Assembly (NCBI GenBank): GCA_902728285.1
Contig: CACVBU010000046.1
Location: forward strand, 806,001 to 870,000
DNA length: 64,000 nucleotides
Source: Clytia hemisphaerica
Lineage: Eukaryota > Cnidaria > Hydrozoa > Leptothecata > Clytiidae
Reading direction: 5' to 3'
This document shows positions 1 through 9,798 of this stretch, piece by piece (position 1 is the stretch's first letter; every line of letters begins with the position of its first letter). A program made the position numbers and the translations under genes. The notes under the pieces are model-generated. The model ran no database searches. It was not told the DNA's origin and saw only the letters and a program-made list of their open reading frames with translations.

Positions 1-1109
1 CAAGATGTGACCCCTGCCCCAAGATGTGACCCGATTGCTCCAAGATGTGACCCGAAAAGCTGCCCCAAGATGTGACCCCACTTGCCCCAAAATGTGACCC
101 CAAAAAGCTGCCCTAAGATGTGACCCACTTGCCCCAAGATGTGACCACAGAAAAAATCACTGGGAAATTATAGGTTTTGGTAAATGTATTGGTGGAGTTG
201 ATGGTCCTGGTGAATATACTGGTGGATTTGATGGTTTTGGTGAATCTGCTGGTGGAATTGATGGTTCTGGTGAATCTGCTGGTGGAGTTGATAGTTCTGG
301 TGAATCTGCTGGTGGAATTGATGGTTCTGGTAAATCTGCTGGTGGATTTGATGGTTCTGGTGAACTTGCTGGTGGAGTTGATAGTTCTGGTGAATCTGCT
401 AGTGGAGTTGATGGTTCTGGTGAATCTGCTGGTAGAGTTGATGGTTCTGGTGAATCTGCTAGTGGAGTTGATGGTTCTTTTGAATCTGCTGGTGGATTTG
501 ATGGTTCTGGTGAATATGCTAGTGGAGTTAATGCTTCTGGTGAACTTGCTGGTGGAGTTGATGGTTCTGGTGAATATGCTAGTGAAATTGATGGTTCTGG
601 TGAACTTGCTGGTGAACTTGATGGTTCTGGTGAATCTGCTAGTGGAGTTGATGGTTCTGGTGAATATGCTGGTGGATTTGATGGTTTTGGTGAATCTGCT
701 GGTGGAGTGGGAAGAAACGGAATAACATCATACTACTTCATGCAACCAATTCATGATATTCGTGACTTAATACTGACGGAAGCAAATGAGTAAGCCCTGA
801 ACTAGGCAAAATTTGCCACAAGCCTTTTGTTATTTTGCAATTAGTTCCGGGTTACTTTGATCCGTATAAAAGATTGCATCATGAATACCATAAATATTTA
901 CCTTAGAGGCCAATTTTTTCATTCTCAATAGATTCGTGCCTTTCTCACGTCACTACGCAATTTTGGCTACGCCAAATAGGGTAATAAGGTAATACTCCAC
1001 CAGTACATTTACCAAAACCTATAATTTTCCAGTTATTTTTTCTGGGGTCCAATCTTGGGGCAGCTTTTCGGGTCACATCTTGGGGCAAACGGGTCACATC
1101 TTAGGGCAA
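1..1109. mobile_element. Inverted-repeat element with repeated termini (left end cut by window)
   Basis: The left end is a run of about seven copies of TGCCCCAAGATGTGACCC. The motif returns in reverse complement near 1055-1108. The match continues inward: 170-200 (GGTTTTGGTAAATGTATTGG) is the inverse of about 995-1020. Both arms therefore combine tandem terminal motifs with a unique inner part, and they enclose the 30-bp minisatellite. No protein is recognisable. The left boundary may lie outside the window. It is a non-autonomous foldback-type element of unknown superfamily. Confidence 0.6.
187..709 (+). repeat. 30-bp minisatellite, about 17 copies
   Basis: The repeat has a 30-bp unit of the form GTTGATGGTTCTGGTGAATC plus TGCTGGTGGA, with point differences between copies. 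Because 30 is divisible by 3 it leaves a long open frame reading a decapeptide rich in Leu, Val and Met. This is best read as a by-product of the repeat rather than a gene. It forms the interior of the inverted-repeat element. Confidence 0.85.
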
Positions 1110-1329
1110 AAGATTGCACGTGAATTTCGACTGACACTCCATGATAAGATGATCTTTGGAGAGAGACAGTTAAAACAAAGTCCTTTCTCTCTCACGTTTT
1201 TCTGACGATCGTCTGCTGAAGCATTAAAAATCTTTGGATACTGATATCTTATGATCTTTGGAGCACAACCAACATTTAGTTTGTCTATTGAAATTGCTGT
1301 GAATTTGTTTATTTTGTTTATTCTTCGGT

Positions 1330-2650
1330 GGTTTCGATGATTTCTTCTCGCTGATGATCATGGCAATAGGATTGAATCTCTTTGACGACAGATTCGAGAA
1401 AATTGATGAATACGTAGAGATCAGTCAATTTGTGTTGGTCTTTACCGTATAAGTTGAAGAATCGGAATTTTTGTTGCACTGGGATGATAGATACTGCCTT
1501 TGCGACGGTTTATGGATTGTCCTCAACTGTTGGTAGAAGTTCCTCAATCCTGTATGGTCGGTAATGGCGATTTGAAGTCTGTCAAACATTTCTTTCGGCT
1601 TGAGATGAGCAATGACGTAAGGGTTATCGTAATCACGCTTTACAGCTTTCAGGGCTGTCGCATAGAAGATAGAATCGGTTCCAATCGATTCAATGGATGA
1701 TCTAGCTGGTTCGTCCAGTACACTAAGCAGTCTCTCCATTCTAATAGTGTCATTAAAACTGCCTTTTAAATGAATTCTGGACTTGAGATTCTGTATAAAC
1801 ATAGCAGAAATGAAGCGAGATGAAGCATAGCAAGAGTGGAGCCCTTTTGAATGATGATGGATTATTGTATTATTGGAAAATGATGAGAAACGGTTGACTC
1901 CTTATCTTCTTCTTGGTTCTCTATATGCTCTCTCTCCAATTTAGCTTTTGGCTTGATTATTTGGAGATCTAGTTTAAACTTGTCCTCCAAAAATTGTTGT
2001 TTCAATTTGGCGTTCTCACTGGCCTTTTCATCTTAATTCCCAGCTTGTCTGATTTCGTAGAAGATGTTTTTCCTGAAGAACTGACATGACTTTTGGTCCT
2101 GGTTTGATGCTAATTCCAGGGGTATATCCTGGAAATAGGTTTTATATTGGAGAAGCTCAGATGGGCTTGGCTTTGTTTCAACTTTTGAAACAGGGTCAAC
2201 TTTTGAAACAGGGGATGGTTCAACAGAAGTTGCTTGACGCAGAAAGGGTGTTTCTAACTGTGTCGGGATAGAAGGAGGTGTTTGGTCTAGCTCATTATCG
2301 ATAAAAGAGGGGCCTGTCACGAATCGACTCAAGGAGGGTGGGGCTGAAAAAGTGTTTGGAAGTGCGAATTGGGTGTCTGGTAGACGATCTGGTAATGACA
2401 AAGTTTCGCATCTATTGGCCCAATTCCTTTGAGTAATGTGGGTAGCCATCTCTTCTAACCTTTGTTCGACTCTAGCCTGGTATTCTTCCGGTAATGTCTC
2501 ATCATTAGCCCATGCCTCAATCAATAGCTCCTCCTGACTTGCAAATTTTCTAACAGCATCATTCAACTGTCTTCCGGTCTTAAGGATTTCTTCACGAGTA
2601 GCCCAGGATTCCAGAAGCTGGTTTAAGTGACTGAGATACTTGTTGATCAA
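1330..2650 (-). pseudogene. gag: Decayed BEL/Pao-type retrotransposon gag
   Basis: Reading leftwards from 2650, a 205-aa frame holds an alpha-helical, Glu/Gln-rich N-terminal gag region and then a Pro/Ser-rich linker. A second frame at about 1880-2030 is charged and coiled-coil-like. A third frame (1802-1425) resembles the DUF1759 gag domain of BEL/Pao elements, with an LKGSFNDTIRMERLLSVL-type helix and a following KRDYDNPYVIAHL segment. Coding sense continues in another frame to about 1333. At least three frame changes separate the pieces, so it is dead. No protease, RT, RNase H, integrase or LTR pair is visible. Assignment rests on recalled family features; class I identity is likely, the exact clade less so. 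Confidence 0.6.
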
Positions 2651-2689
2651 CGAGAGATCTATCTTGGATTACACTTAAGATTCGAAGAA

Positions 2690-2860
2690 TCATGATAAAT
2701 GGTAAGATTCTATAAAACCACGGTAAATCTCGATGAATCACGATTTGAAGAACGTGGTTTTAGAAATAAAGATTTGAAGATCCTGGTTGTTGAAATGAAG
2801 AGTTGAAGAACATGGTTGTATAAATTAAGGTTTGAAACACCTCGTTTTGGTGATAATGAT
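2690..2860 (-). repeat. Imperfect ~30-bp repeats upstream of gag
   Basis: Four diverged copies of a unit like GATTTGAAGAACGTGGTT followed by an A-rich tail lie just upstream of the minus-strand gag. They may be part of the retroelement's untranslated leader. Confidence 0.5.
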
Positions 2861-2998
2861 AATGTGCATGAGGTTTACGTGATTCTTGTCATAGATAAAC
2901 TTCTTTTGGTTTTGCAATTGTTTTTGCTCGAGTGATTGTGGTATTCTGATAGTGGTGGATACTAATAAGTATTAGAAATCTTGATAATGTTGTTCTAA

Positions 2999-3204
2999 TT
3001 GATATTCATTTCTTGGTTTCTGAAGATAGCGATAATGGTGGTGTTTTATATGCTGGCGATGAATGTTCAAGTTGTTCTCATGGTAAATTTGATGGCCTTC
3101 ATGTTTTTATTGGCAGTGATAGTGGATCTGGCTAGGTCTGTTGATTCTAATAGCAATACCTTTTTTCAAGTATTTTCGAAGTTTAGTGAAAATAGTTCTG
3201 TTAA
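2999..3204 (+). other. Possible coding stretch interrupted by the TTAA transposon
   Basis: An open frame ends at the left TTAA (3201-3204). If the element and one TTAA are removed, the frame continues into 7284-7359 and reads Ser/Asp/Glu-rich sequence before a TAA stop. The right part (SDSSDEISDYSEGG) looks protein-like; the left part is hydrophobic and repetitive and less convincing. This may be a remnant of an older gene or element that was the insertion target. Confidence 0.25.
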
Positions 3205-3227
3205 AGGAAATCTAACGGCAAAAATTT
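3205..3227 (+). repeat. Left TIR of the TTAA transposon
   Basis: It begins AGGAAATCTAACGGC directly after TTAA and pairs with 7257-7279 at 21 of 23 positions. Confidence 0.85.
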
Positions 3228-3364
3228 CTTTATCCTTATTTTTTGACAGATTACAGGCCTAATTAAATAAAAAAGATTGCAAAAAGAACGAGTGCAAAAT
3301 CTTTCATATTGATTGAATTATCATTGTTTAAAATATCTCTTTATTTGAAAGTAAGAGGGTTTCG

Positions 3365-3372
3365 TGACGTCA
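3365..3372. promoter_or_regulatory. CRE-type palindrome TGACGTCA (left)
   Basis: This is a perfect TGACGTCA, 160 bp inside the left end and about 146 bp upstream of the transposase ATG. A matching site sits near the other end. CREB/ATF-family factors bind this palindrome; use in this element is inferred from position only. Confidence 0.45.
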
Positions 3373-3517
3373 GCGCTGAACTTTCATTTCGATAGAGAAA
3401 CTGTTTGTAGACAAAAATTATGGAAAGAAGATGTTTTATAGCAAAATATAATTTTGATGTACGTAGACGTAGAGATGTTTTGAGAAAAATGTAATTAGAA
3501 GAACGAACTTGAAAGAT

Positions 3518-6186
3518 ATGGTATTGTGTCAAGCTTTCGGATGTTCCAATAAATCGTCAGGGTCAAAGGCTATAAAAGGGAAATGTTTTTTCAAAATTCC
3601 TGACCCAAAGAAAGAACGTGATAGATGTTCACGATGGCTACACAACATGGGAAATGCCCAATTGACTATCAATACTTTCGAAGCTGCTCGTCATCGAGTC
3701 TTATGCAGTGACAACTTCCACTCAAAATGCTTTGAACGAGACTTGAAAGCTGAACTTTGTCCATTGTACAACACTAACGATGGACCTGCAAGGGCAAAAC
3801 GTCTCATTGATGGGGCTATACCGACAATTTTTGACCATCAGGTATACGAACAAATTAACATGGATGGAACTACAATCTCTTCAAGACAACCTAGAAAAAG
3901 AATCTCTGATATGGAGAGAGCAGATGTAAGTAGACAGTTTCCATTTAAACAACAGAAATTTTGGAAAAGTTATAAAATATGGTTTTCCAAGCCCTTTGAC
4001 AAGTCTTCCTTTTGACTTTTGACAATTTTCATCTTTAACAAGATATAAGCCTCATGTCAGGGTCAAGAGCATGGTCAACCTCGTCCCCGTGTATCCCAGG
4101 CTTTATTTATGTTACTGATTGACGCCAGAGAATATTATCTAGCGCTATCAGTAAGCATCAAAAAGCTGATAATGCGCAGGGAACGAGTTTGGAGCATGGT
4201 AAGAAAGATACTAAGACAGGGGTGTATATTGCAACAATCGATCAACACTATAAACTTGATTCTACATTTTGGTTTAAGGTTGTCAAGAAACTCCTGGTTG
4301 ACTATGAACAATCCATTGATAAGGAGAGGATCGTAAATCAAGAAAATATCGAACCATCCGATACGAACGACGCACCTGAGGAGACAGTGAATCAAAACGA
4401 AAGTCCAATTGAAAAGGAGATAGTCGAAACCAGCAGTGACGTAAGAAAAACCAATGAAGTCGGTACACAAACGGAAGATATTCTATGGCCAACTTCGTCA
4501 AGTCCTATCAAAAATGCAAGTCAAGATTCCATCTCCCAACCCGATCTCTCATTTGTTCACGATAAAGATGACCCTGATTATGAGCCTTCTGTCATCGAAA
4601 ACTCTAACCGAGAAGAGGTGAAAATCGATATTTTAAACGATGAAAAATTTGTCGTTTACGAAGGAATGCTGGATCAACTTGTTTCATGCTTACGTTGCAA
4701 GGTTTGTGCACTACCTGTCGACGAAATTAAGAAAATTAAGCTAGGAACTAGTATTCACTATAAAATCTTTTGTGACAACGAACATGTCATAATTGATTGG
4801 ATGAGCCAACCATTGATTGGGAAAATGCCTGCTTTTAATTTGTTGATTTCCGCCTCTGTATTTTTTTCTGGATCGAATTTTGAAAGCATTAGAAAACCTG
4901 TGAGCTTTTCCGGACTGAATTTTGTAAATGCTAATACCTTCTACAAGATTCAACGTGTACTTGTAATACCTAGTGTCAACCAAGTTTTCAAACAAAATAT
5001 AGAGGAAGCAAGAGCAGAAATAAAATCCAAAGCAGATCTTGAAATTGTAGGGGATGGTCGATTCGATTCACCAGGAAAATCAGCGAAGTACTGCACGTAC
5101 ACATGCCAATCACCCGAGACTAAAAAGATTATCGCCACCTCAACAGTCCAAACTTCAAAAGGCAAAGGCTCTGCGCCTCTTGAACTTGAAGGTTTTAAAA
5201 ATTGTTTGACCGATTTAGAGAGCAGTGGTTTCAAGGTTAAGAAGATAGCTACTGATAGGAACATGCAATTGGCAAAATGGCTGAGAGAAAATCGTGCCCG
5301 TATAATCAGAAAGTATGATACCTGGCATTTTTCGAAGAATATCACTTCAAAATTGAGGAAAGTGTCTAAACGAAAAGGTTGCAAAGTAATCCAAGAGTGG
5401 ATTTGACAGATCGGAAATCACCTATTTTGGTGTGCCGAAAATTGTAAGGGAGATGCTGAAACCTTGAAGCAAATGTGGAAATCTCTGTTGCACCACGTCA
5501 CAAATCGTCATCGATTTAAGAGGGCTTACCCCAAATACCCCAAGTGCTGCCATAAATCATTGAAAAGGAAGGAGACTGCACAGAAAAAATGGATCGTGAA
5601 AGATTCGGTAGCGTATGATGCATTAGAAAATGTCGTGACAGAAAGCAAAACCCTCAATGACATGGATCATCTCGTCAATCCATTACACACCGGGAGTATC
5701 GAAGTATTCCATTCGCTCGTTAATTCTTACACCCCAAAAAGATTGGAATTTGAGCTGAACGTGATGGATGCACGGGTGAAAGTAGCCGTAATTGATCACA
5801 ATAGCAACGTGGGCAGGCAGCAAGCAGTCATTACCTCCGAGCGTAAAGGATCAGGGAAAAAGGGAGAAAAACAGTGGAAAATCGTCTCTTCAAAGTTGTC
5901 AAAAGATTGGGTGGCCAAAGAGAAGAAGGAAGCAAAGTCTTACGATTTCGTGAAAACACTTTTAACTGAGGTTATAAAAAGGAAAGAAAAAGGAGAGAAG
6001 ATTGACCAAAAAGCCTCTGAATTAGCGAATAGACTCGTAAGCCCAAAAAACATTGCATTTACAGAACGTCCAGAAAGACAATTGGTTTTGGAAAAACATT
6101 TCAAAATTCCTTTTATATTATATATCTATCTATACTGTATCTTCACAAAAGATTATAAGTCTAGTTGCTCAATGAAGCTCTTTTGA
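3518..6186 (+). pseudogene. THAP-domain DDE transposase (Kolobok-like), one in-frame stop
   Basis: Exon 1 (ATG 3518 to about 3925, donor GTAAGT) encodes a THAP-type zinc module with Cys4, Cys9 and Cys63. The usual fourth ligand position reads Asn in CSDNF, with a His two residues later. Exon 2 probably starts at 4129 (acceptor GACGCCAG), which keeps phase and removes a stop at 4120. An acidic linker precedes the catalytic core: first Asp in GDGRFDSPG (codon 5053), second Asp in TDRNMQ (5254), a [C/D](2)H-type DTWH (5317-5328), and a plausible Glu in TGSIEVFHS (5701). A TGA at 5404-5406 breaks the frame, but identical-frame family sequence continues on both sides, so it is a single nonsense change. 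The C-terminus (after about 6100) looks atypical and may hide an unspotted intron. The family is known from cnidarian and fish repeats. Confidence 0.8.
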
Positions 6187-7001
6187 AACCAGTATATTTT
6201 CCACCAATAGACTCAGGGAACGTGTTTTTTATTTCTTTCACGACACAAGATGGGATCACCACTCTTTTGTCACGCCCAAGTATTTCGAAATAATGTGTCC
6301 ACGATGTGTATTGGTAATACGCAGTGTAACGATATTGCCTGTAGAAATAAAAGAAAACAAAGACTGGTTTTCTATTTGAACTCTTGCCTAGAATTGATTC
6401 AATAAATTTATTTAGAATCTTCATTTTGCTAGATTTACAAACTATTTTGATAGATTTACGAACTATTTTACGATCTATGATGTATTACACCCAATCAAAT
6501 TTACCTGTTTTTTATTTTTTTGATTCTTTTGAAAATTTTCTTATGTCTCCTTCTTGTTATAAAGGTGAACTCAAGGGCTGATGGGGTGAGAATGAAAGGT
6601 TTGAAGTCTTTGTGTTTTGTAATACAAGATATGCCTTTAAGTTTTTCTTCGAGAATACTACATTCTTTGCAACAGAGACATTCTTCTAAAGTGAAATCGG
6701 TGCCAATTACACAGTTTCTACAAGTGCACCAATGCAAGTTCTCAAGTCTACTTGACTCCAGGTCATCATTTTCCCGTTCGCTATCACTTGAAGACGAGCT
6801 TTCATCTTCCTTGTGCTTTGCTGACAGGATCGCTAGCTCTTTTTTTGAATACTCAGGTTCAAAACCATAAAACCCTCCAATAGCTTCATCTGACGTGTCT
6901 GCCTCTGATTCCGATGTGTCTAACTCCGTTTCTTCATCAGTAGAATGGTTAAAGATGTCTGAGAAATCATTTTCTTCACTTGAAGATTCACTCGACGACA
7001 T
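6161..7001 (-). CDS. P2X7 C-terminal ballast-domain protein, two exons, inside a transposon
   Basis: Exon 1 is 7001-6505, ending AACAG|GTAAAT. The intron is 6504-6339, with acceptor TTATTTCTACAG. Exon 2 is 6338-6161. Spliced length is 675 nt (224 aa) with phase preserved. The N-terminal ~80 residues are Ser/Asp/Glu-rich and disordered. Then comes the cysteine-rich ballast core: WCTCRNC, a CLCCKEC cluster, and GISCITKH. Exon 2 supplies the conserved YRYTAYYQYTSW, GRDKRVVIPSC and GGKYTGFK segments. In P2X7 this domain is cytosolic and binds zinc through its cysteines and guanine nucleotides. Here there are no channel segments, so it is a free ballast protein. The frame is open and splice sites are intact. 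It lies within the TIRs of the TTAA element, tail-to-tail with the transposase, so it is probably an accessory gene of the transposon. Its role there is unknown. Confidence 0.85.
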
Positions 7002-7131
7002 TTTGCTCTGAATTTAGAAGTCTAAATGAATGTGCTAAATGATTTTATCAAGAAACTTTTCTTTATAAAACTCACTAACAGTTTAGAGAAAAAGAGAGAA
7101 AATCTTGTTTAACAAACAAGTTGTTCAGCAA

Positions 7132-7139
7132 TGACGTCA
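7132..7139. promoter_or_regulatory. CRE-type palindrome TGACGTCA (right)
   Basis: A second perfect TGACGTCA lies 140 bp inside the right end and about 131 bp upstream of the ballast-protein ATG, mirroring the left site. A TATA-like TTTTATAAAG on the minus strand (7061-7070) lies between it and the ATG. Confidence 0.45.
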
Positions 7140-7256
7140 CACGCTTAAATCTTTAAAGGGATATAATTTCCTATTGAGTTAAAATTTTTCAACAAAATAT
7201 AGCTCATTTTAATCCCCACAGTATAATGTTTGCATAATTTCCAAAAAAATGTAGCA

Positions 7257-7279
7257 AAATTTTTGACGTTAGATCTCCT
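7257..7279 (-). repeat. Right TIR of the TTAA transposon
   Basis: In reverse complement it begins AGGAGATCTAACGTC, followed outward by TTAA at 7280-7283. Confidence 0.85.
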
Positions 7280-7359
7280 TTAAATCTGATAGTAGCGATG
7301 AAATTTCTGATTATTCTGAAGGTGGTGTTGAAGGTTTGGGTTTTAAAAGGAAACTTTAA

Positions 7360-8200
7360 ATATGCCTATTAAAGACAATTTAAATTTTGAAAAATTCAAC
7401 ACAAAAAAATTAATATATAATTGTTTTTTCTATGGAAATAATCCCCAATATTAATCACGACATCTCGATGGAGCGTGCATTTGCAATCTAACATCGTTTT
7501 ACCAGTTCTATCAAAAATGATATTAATATAAGCTTTCCTTTAACTTTCTAAATCGGTACTACTCCCAAGAGGAGAAGGAATCACAACGCTGCCAGACATT
7601 GCGACTCGCAAGACGCGAACCTTTCGACAATATCTCAACACAGCAATACTATATACAATATTCTTTAAAAAAATTGAAAAAATGAAAAAATCTAATAAAC
7701 TACTTTTTAAATGTTTTCTAACATCTAGCAGTAAAATGTACAAAATCGTGAAAATGTTGACTCCCAATAGTGCCATCCACGATATTTAATTCCTGCGAAA
7801 ACTATTTTAAACCTATTTTTTTCTTCCCGTGCAAACTTGGAATTTTGCGGCTGAGCTGAATCGCGAAATTTAATCTCTGCTAAAATTTATCCCATTAAAG
7901 TCCTCATCTATCAGCCCATTCCATCTTTGAAAAATGGTACCTGGGCACCTTACCAGGTGGTTCTCCTCACATGACATAGGTTGACCTGTAAAAAGCTACG
8001 GTTAGTTGCCAATTGAACTGTACTGGTGAAAGCTAGGGTAACTTGTAATCTCAAGACGGAAGTCAAGGAATAATAACTATACCAATAATTCTTGATTTTC
8101 TCAATGGGCTCAATCTCTCCGTCTCCCTATATACTATATACTGTATACTTTATCCTTATCTATATTATTTAATTAAAAGGGTGCAAGCTGTTTTACAGGG
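7360..8200. other. No gene seen
   Basis: AT-rich intergenic DNA. A minus-strand frame at 7540-7776 is hydrophobic and low-complexity and has no family features. Confidence 0.5.
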
Positions 8201-8208
8201 TTTAAGAC

Positions 8209-9798
8209 ATGTTTTTTTACTCTACAATAGTCCAAAAGGAAGTCAATTCAGATGATCTTGATGCGACAGCAATGGATGATATCTTTAAAAATATTTGTCC
8301 GGAAATTGATCCTCCACTTAACGGATGGGAAAGTACACCAGATGACACCGATGTCAAACAAGGGGCCCATTTACGGTCCTTAAGTGTGGACCGTAATAAA
8401 ACACAACACTGCTTCTATATTCGAGATGGTGAATTTAACGTGATCTACAACAGAATGAAAAAAAGGCTTAAAGCACTCGGTCGTACTGAGAAAGACTTCG
8501 AAGATCTGCTTCCTCCAATACGATATGGAGGATATACTAAACCTGTATCGACCTTCAGAGGAAGAGAAAAAGTCTTAAAAGAGATAAGTGACAAGGTTGA
8601 CCAGAATGAAGATCTGAAGTTGGTGATCCATGCTGTTGCTGGTACAGGTAAAAGTGAAATTGTTCGACAATACTATGAGCTAAATAGTGCAAAATTCGAA
8701 CAGAATATCCTGTGGATCAAATCAGATACTGAGGATTCACTTAATGCTTCGTTTATCGATATTGGTGAACAGCTTAGACTTGAGGTAAAGGACCAGAATG
8801 GAAGTTACAAAGGAATCAACTCTATTGTCGATTGTGTTTATCGATACCTTGATGACGTTCCAATGCTATTTGTTTTTGATGATGTCACCGACCAAAAAAA
8901 GTTGATCAAATATCTTCCGTCGTTCAAGAAGCAGACTGTCCTGATCACAAGTCAGAAGAGTGGCTGGACTCAACTAGAATTTGAATCCATTCATCTAGAA
9001 CCATTTGACGAAGCTGAAAGCAAGAAAATGATTCGCGAAAATTCAACAAAATCTTTATCTGAAGTCCAACTAAATGAAGTCGCACAATTGATTCAAGGCC
9101 ATCCATTATCGTTACAACAATTTGTTGCATTTATTAATCGAACAGACCTAGATGTGGCAGATTTCGTACAATACTTTAAAGCTGAAACTGGAAAGCCACT
9201 GTTCGAAACTCCATATGCTCATTCAGCAGTGGAAGCTATAAAAGTCAATATCGATCGTCTCGTTTCTGAAGACGTTGAAAGTCAACTCGCTGTTAAGGTG
9301 TTAAAAAGGCTGTGTTATATCGACTCAGAAGAAGTATCTATGTCAGTTGTCAAAATCATATGCCGTGACTTTCATGAGGTGGAAGTTGATTCTGCATTGT
9401 TTCTTCTACAAGAGCTTTCACTTGTTAACATACGAAACTTGGAGAGGCGATCGGGAGAGGCGATCGTAAGCATTCATTCCATGATTCGAGAAACCGTTCT
9501 CGTGATCAACAGTGGAAACGAAGAAGAACAACTGGTAAAGTGTTTAAAGAACTTTTTCCAGGAGATTGATATCGAGAAAGAACGTATTTCCATTGATCAT
9601 GCAAATTTTGGTAGAAGATTTATTTGGTATTTTATTAAACTTATTCAGTGCAAAACCGAAAGTAAAAAATTCCAAAGTATACTTGCAGATGAAATTGGAC
9701 TGATTGATAAATTAATGAGTGGGAGAAATCAGGTGATACACTCTCAGTTTTTAGGGTTTTTAGGGTTTTATATGAGACCTCTTAAGATTCTAATTTGA
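8209..9798 (+). CDS. NB-ARC (STAND) NTPase, C-terminally truncated
   Basis: The ORF is 529 aa with an in-frame TAA just before the ATG. The N-terminal ~110 residues are unassigned. From FRGREKVLKEI (about residue 115) the order is NB-ARC-like: Walker A GTGKS in AVAGTGKSE (about 142-149), Walker B LFVFDDV (220-226), VLITSQ (244-249, RNBS-B/sensor-like) and a GLPL-type GHPLSLQQ (from 297), followed by a helical winged-helix-like region. Metazoan relatives are ATP-dependent switch proteins, often ending in TPRs or other sensors, as in invertebrate innate-immune NLR-like proteins. No TPRs are present: the last ~20 residues run into a repeat. A donor-like CAG|GTGATA near 9733 could lead to further exons, so either truncation or an intron is possible. 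The ligand is unknown. Confidence 0.8.
   Translation: MFFYSTIVQKEVNSDDLDATAMDDIFKNICPEIDPPLNGWESTPDDTDVKQGAHLRSLSVDRNKTQHCFYIRDGEFNVIYNRMKKRLKALGRTEKDFEDLLPPIRYGGYTKPVSTFRGREKVLKEISDKVDQNEDLKLVIHAVAGTGKSEIVRQYYELNSAKFEQNILWIKSDTEDSLNASFIDIGEQLRLEVKDQNGSYKGINSIVDCVYRYLDDVPMLFVFDDVTDQKKLIKYLPSFKKQTVLITSQKSGWTQLEFESIHLEPFDEAESKKMIRENSTKSLSEVQLNEVAQLIQGHPLSLQQFVAFINRTDLDVADFVQYFKAETGKPLFETPYAHSAVEAIKVNIDRLVSEDVESQLAVKVLKRLCYIDSEEVSMSVVKIICRDFHEVEVDSALFLLQELSLVNIRNLERRSGEAIVSIHSMIRETVLVINSGNEEEQLVKCLKNFFQEIDIEKERISIDHANFGRRFIWYFIKLIQCKTESKKFQSILADEIGLIDKLMSGRNQVIHSQFLGFLGFYMRPLKILI

Larger units (their letters stand above)
3205..7279. mobile_element. TTAA-inserting, Kolobok-like DNA transposon with two genes
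   Basis: TTAA occurs at 3201-3204 and 7280-7283. Immediately inside, the left end reads AGGAAATCTAACGGC and the right end, in reverse complement, reads AGGAGATCTAACGTC. The TIRs match at 21 of 23 positions. The 4,075-bp interior holds a THAP/DDE transposase on the plus strand and a P2X7-ballast-domain gene on the minus strand, overlapping by 26 bp at their 3' ends. TTAA duplications, a THAP domain and a [C/D](2)H motif after the second catalytic Asp fit the Kolobok superfamily as I know it. piggyBac also uses TTAA but has a different transposase. Boundaries are seen directly; the superfamily name is inferred. Confidence 0.85.

Noticed and set aside
177-725. 182-aa open frame of Leu/Val/Met decapeptide repeats
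   Set aside because: It is the translation of a 30-bp minisatellite whose length is a multiple of three; no start context, no family features.
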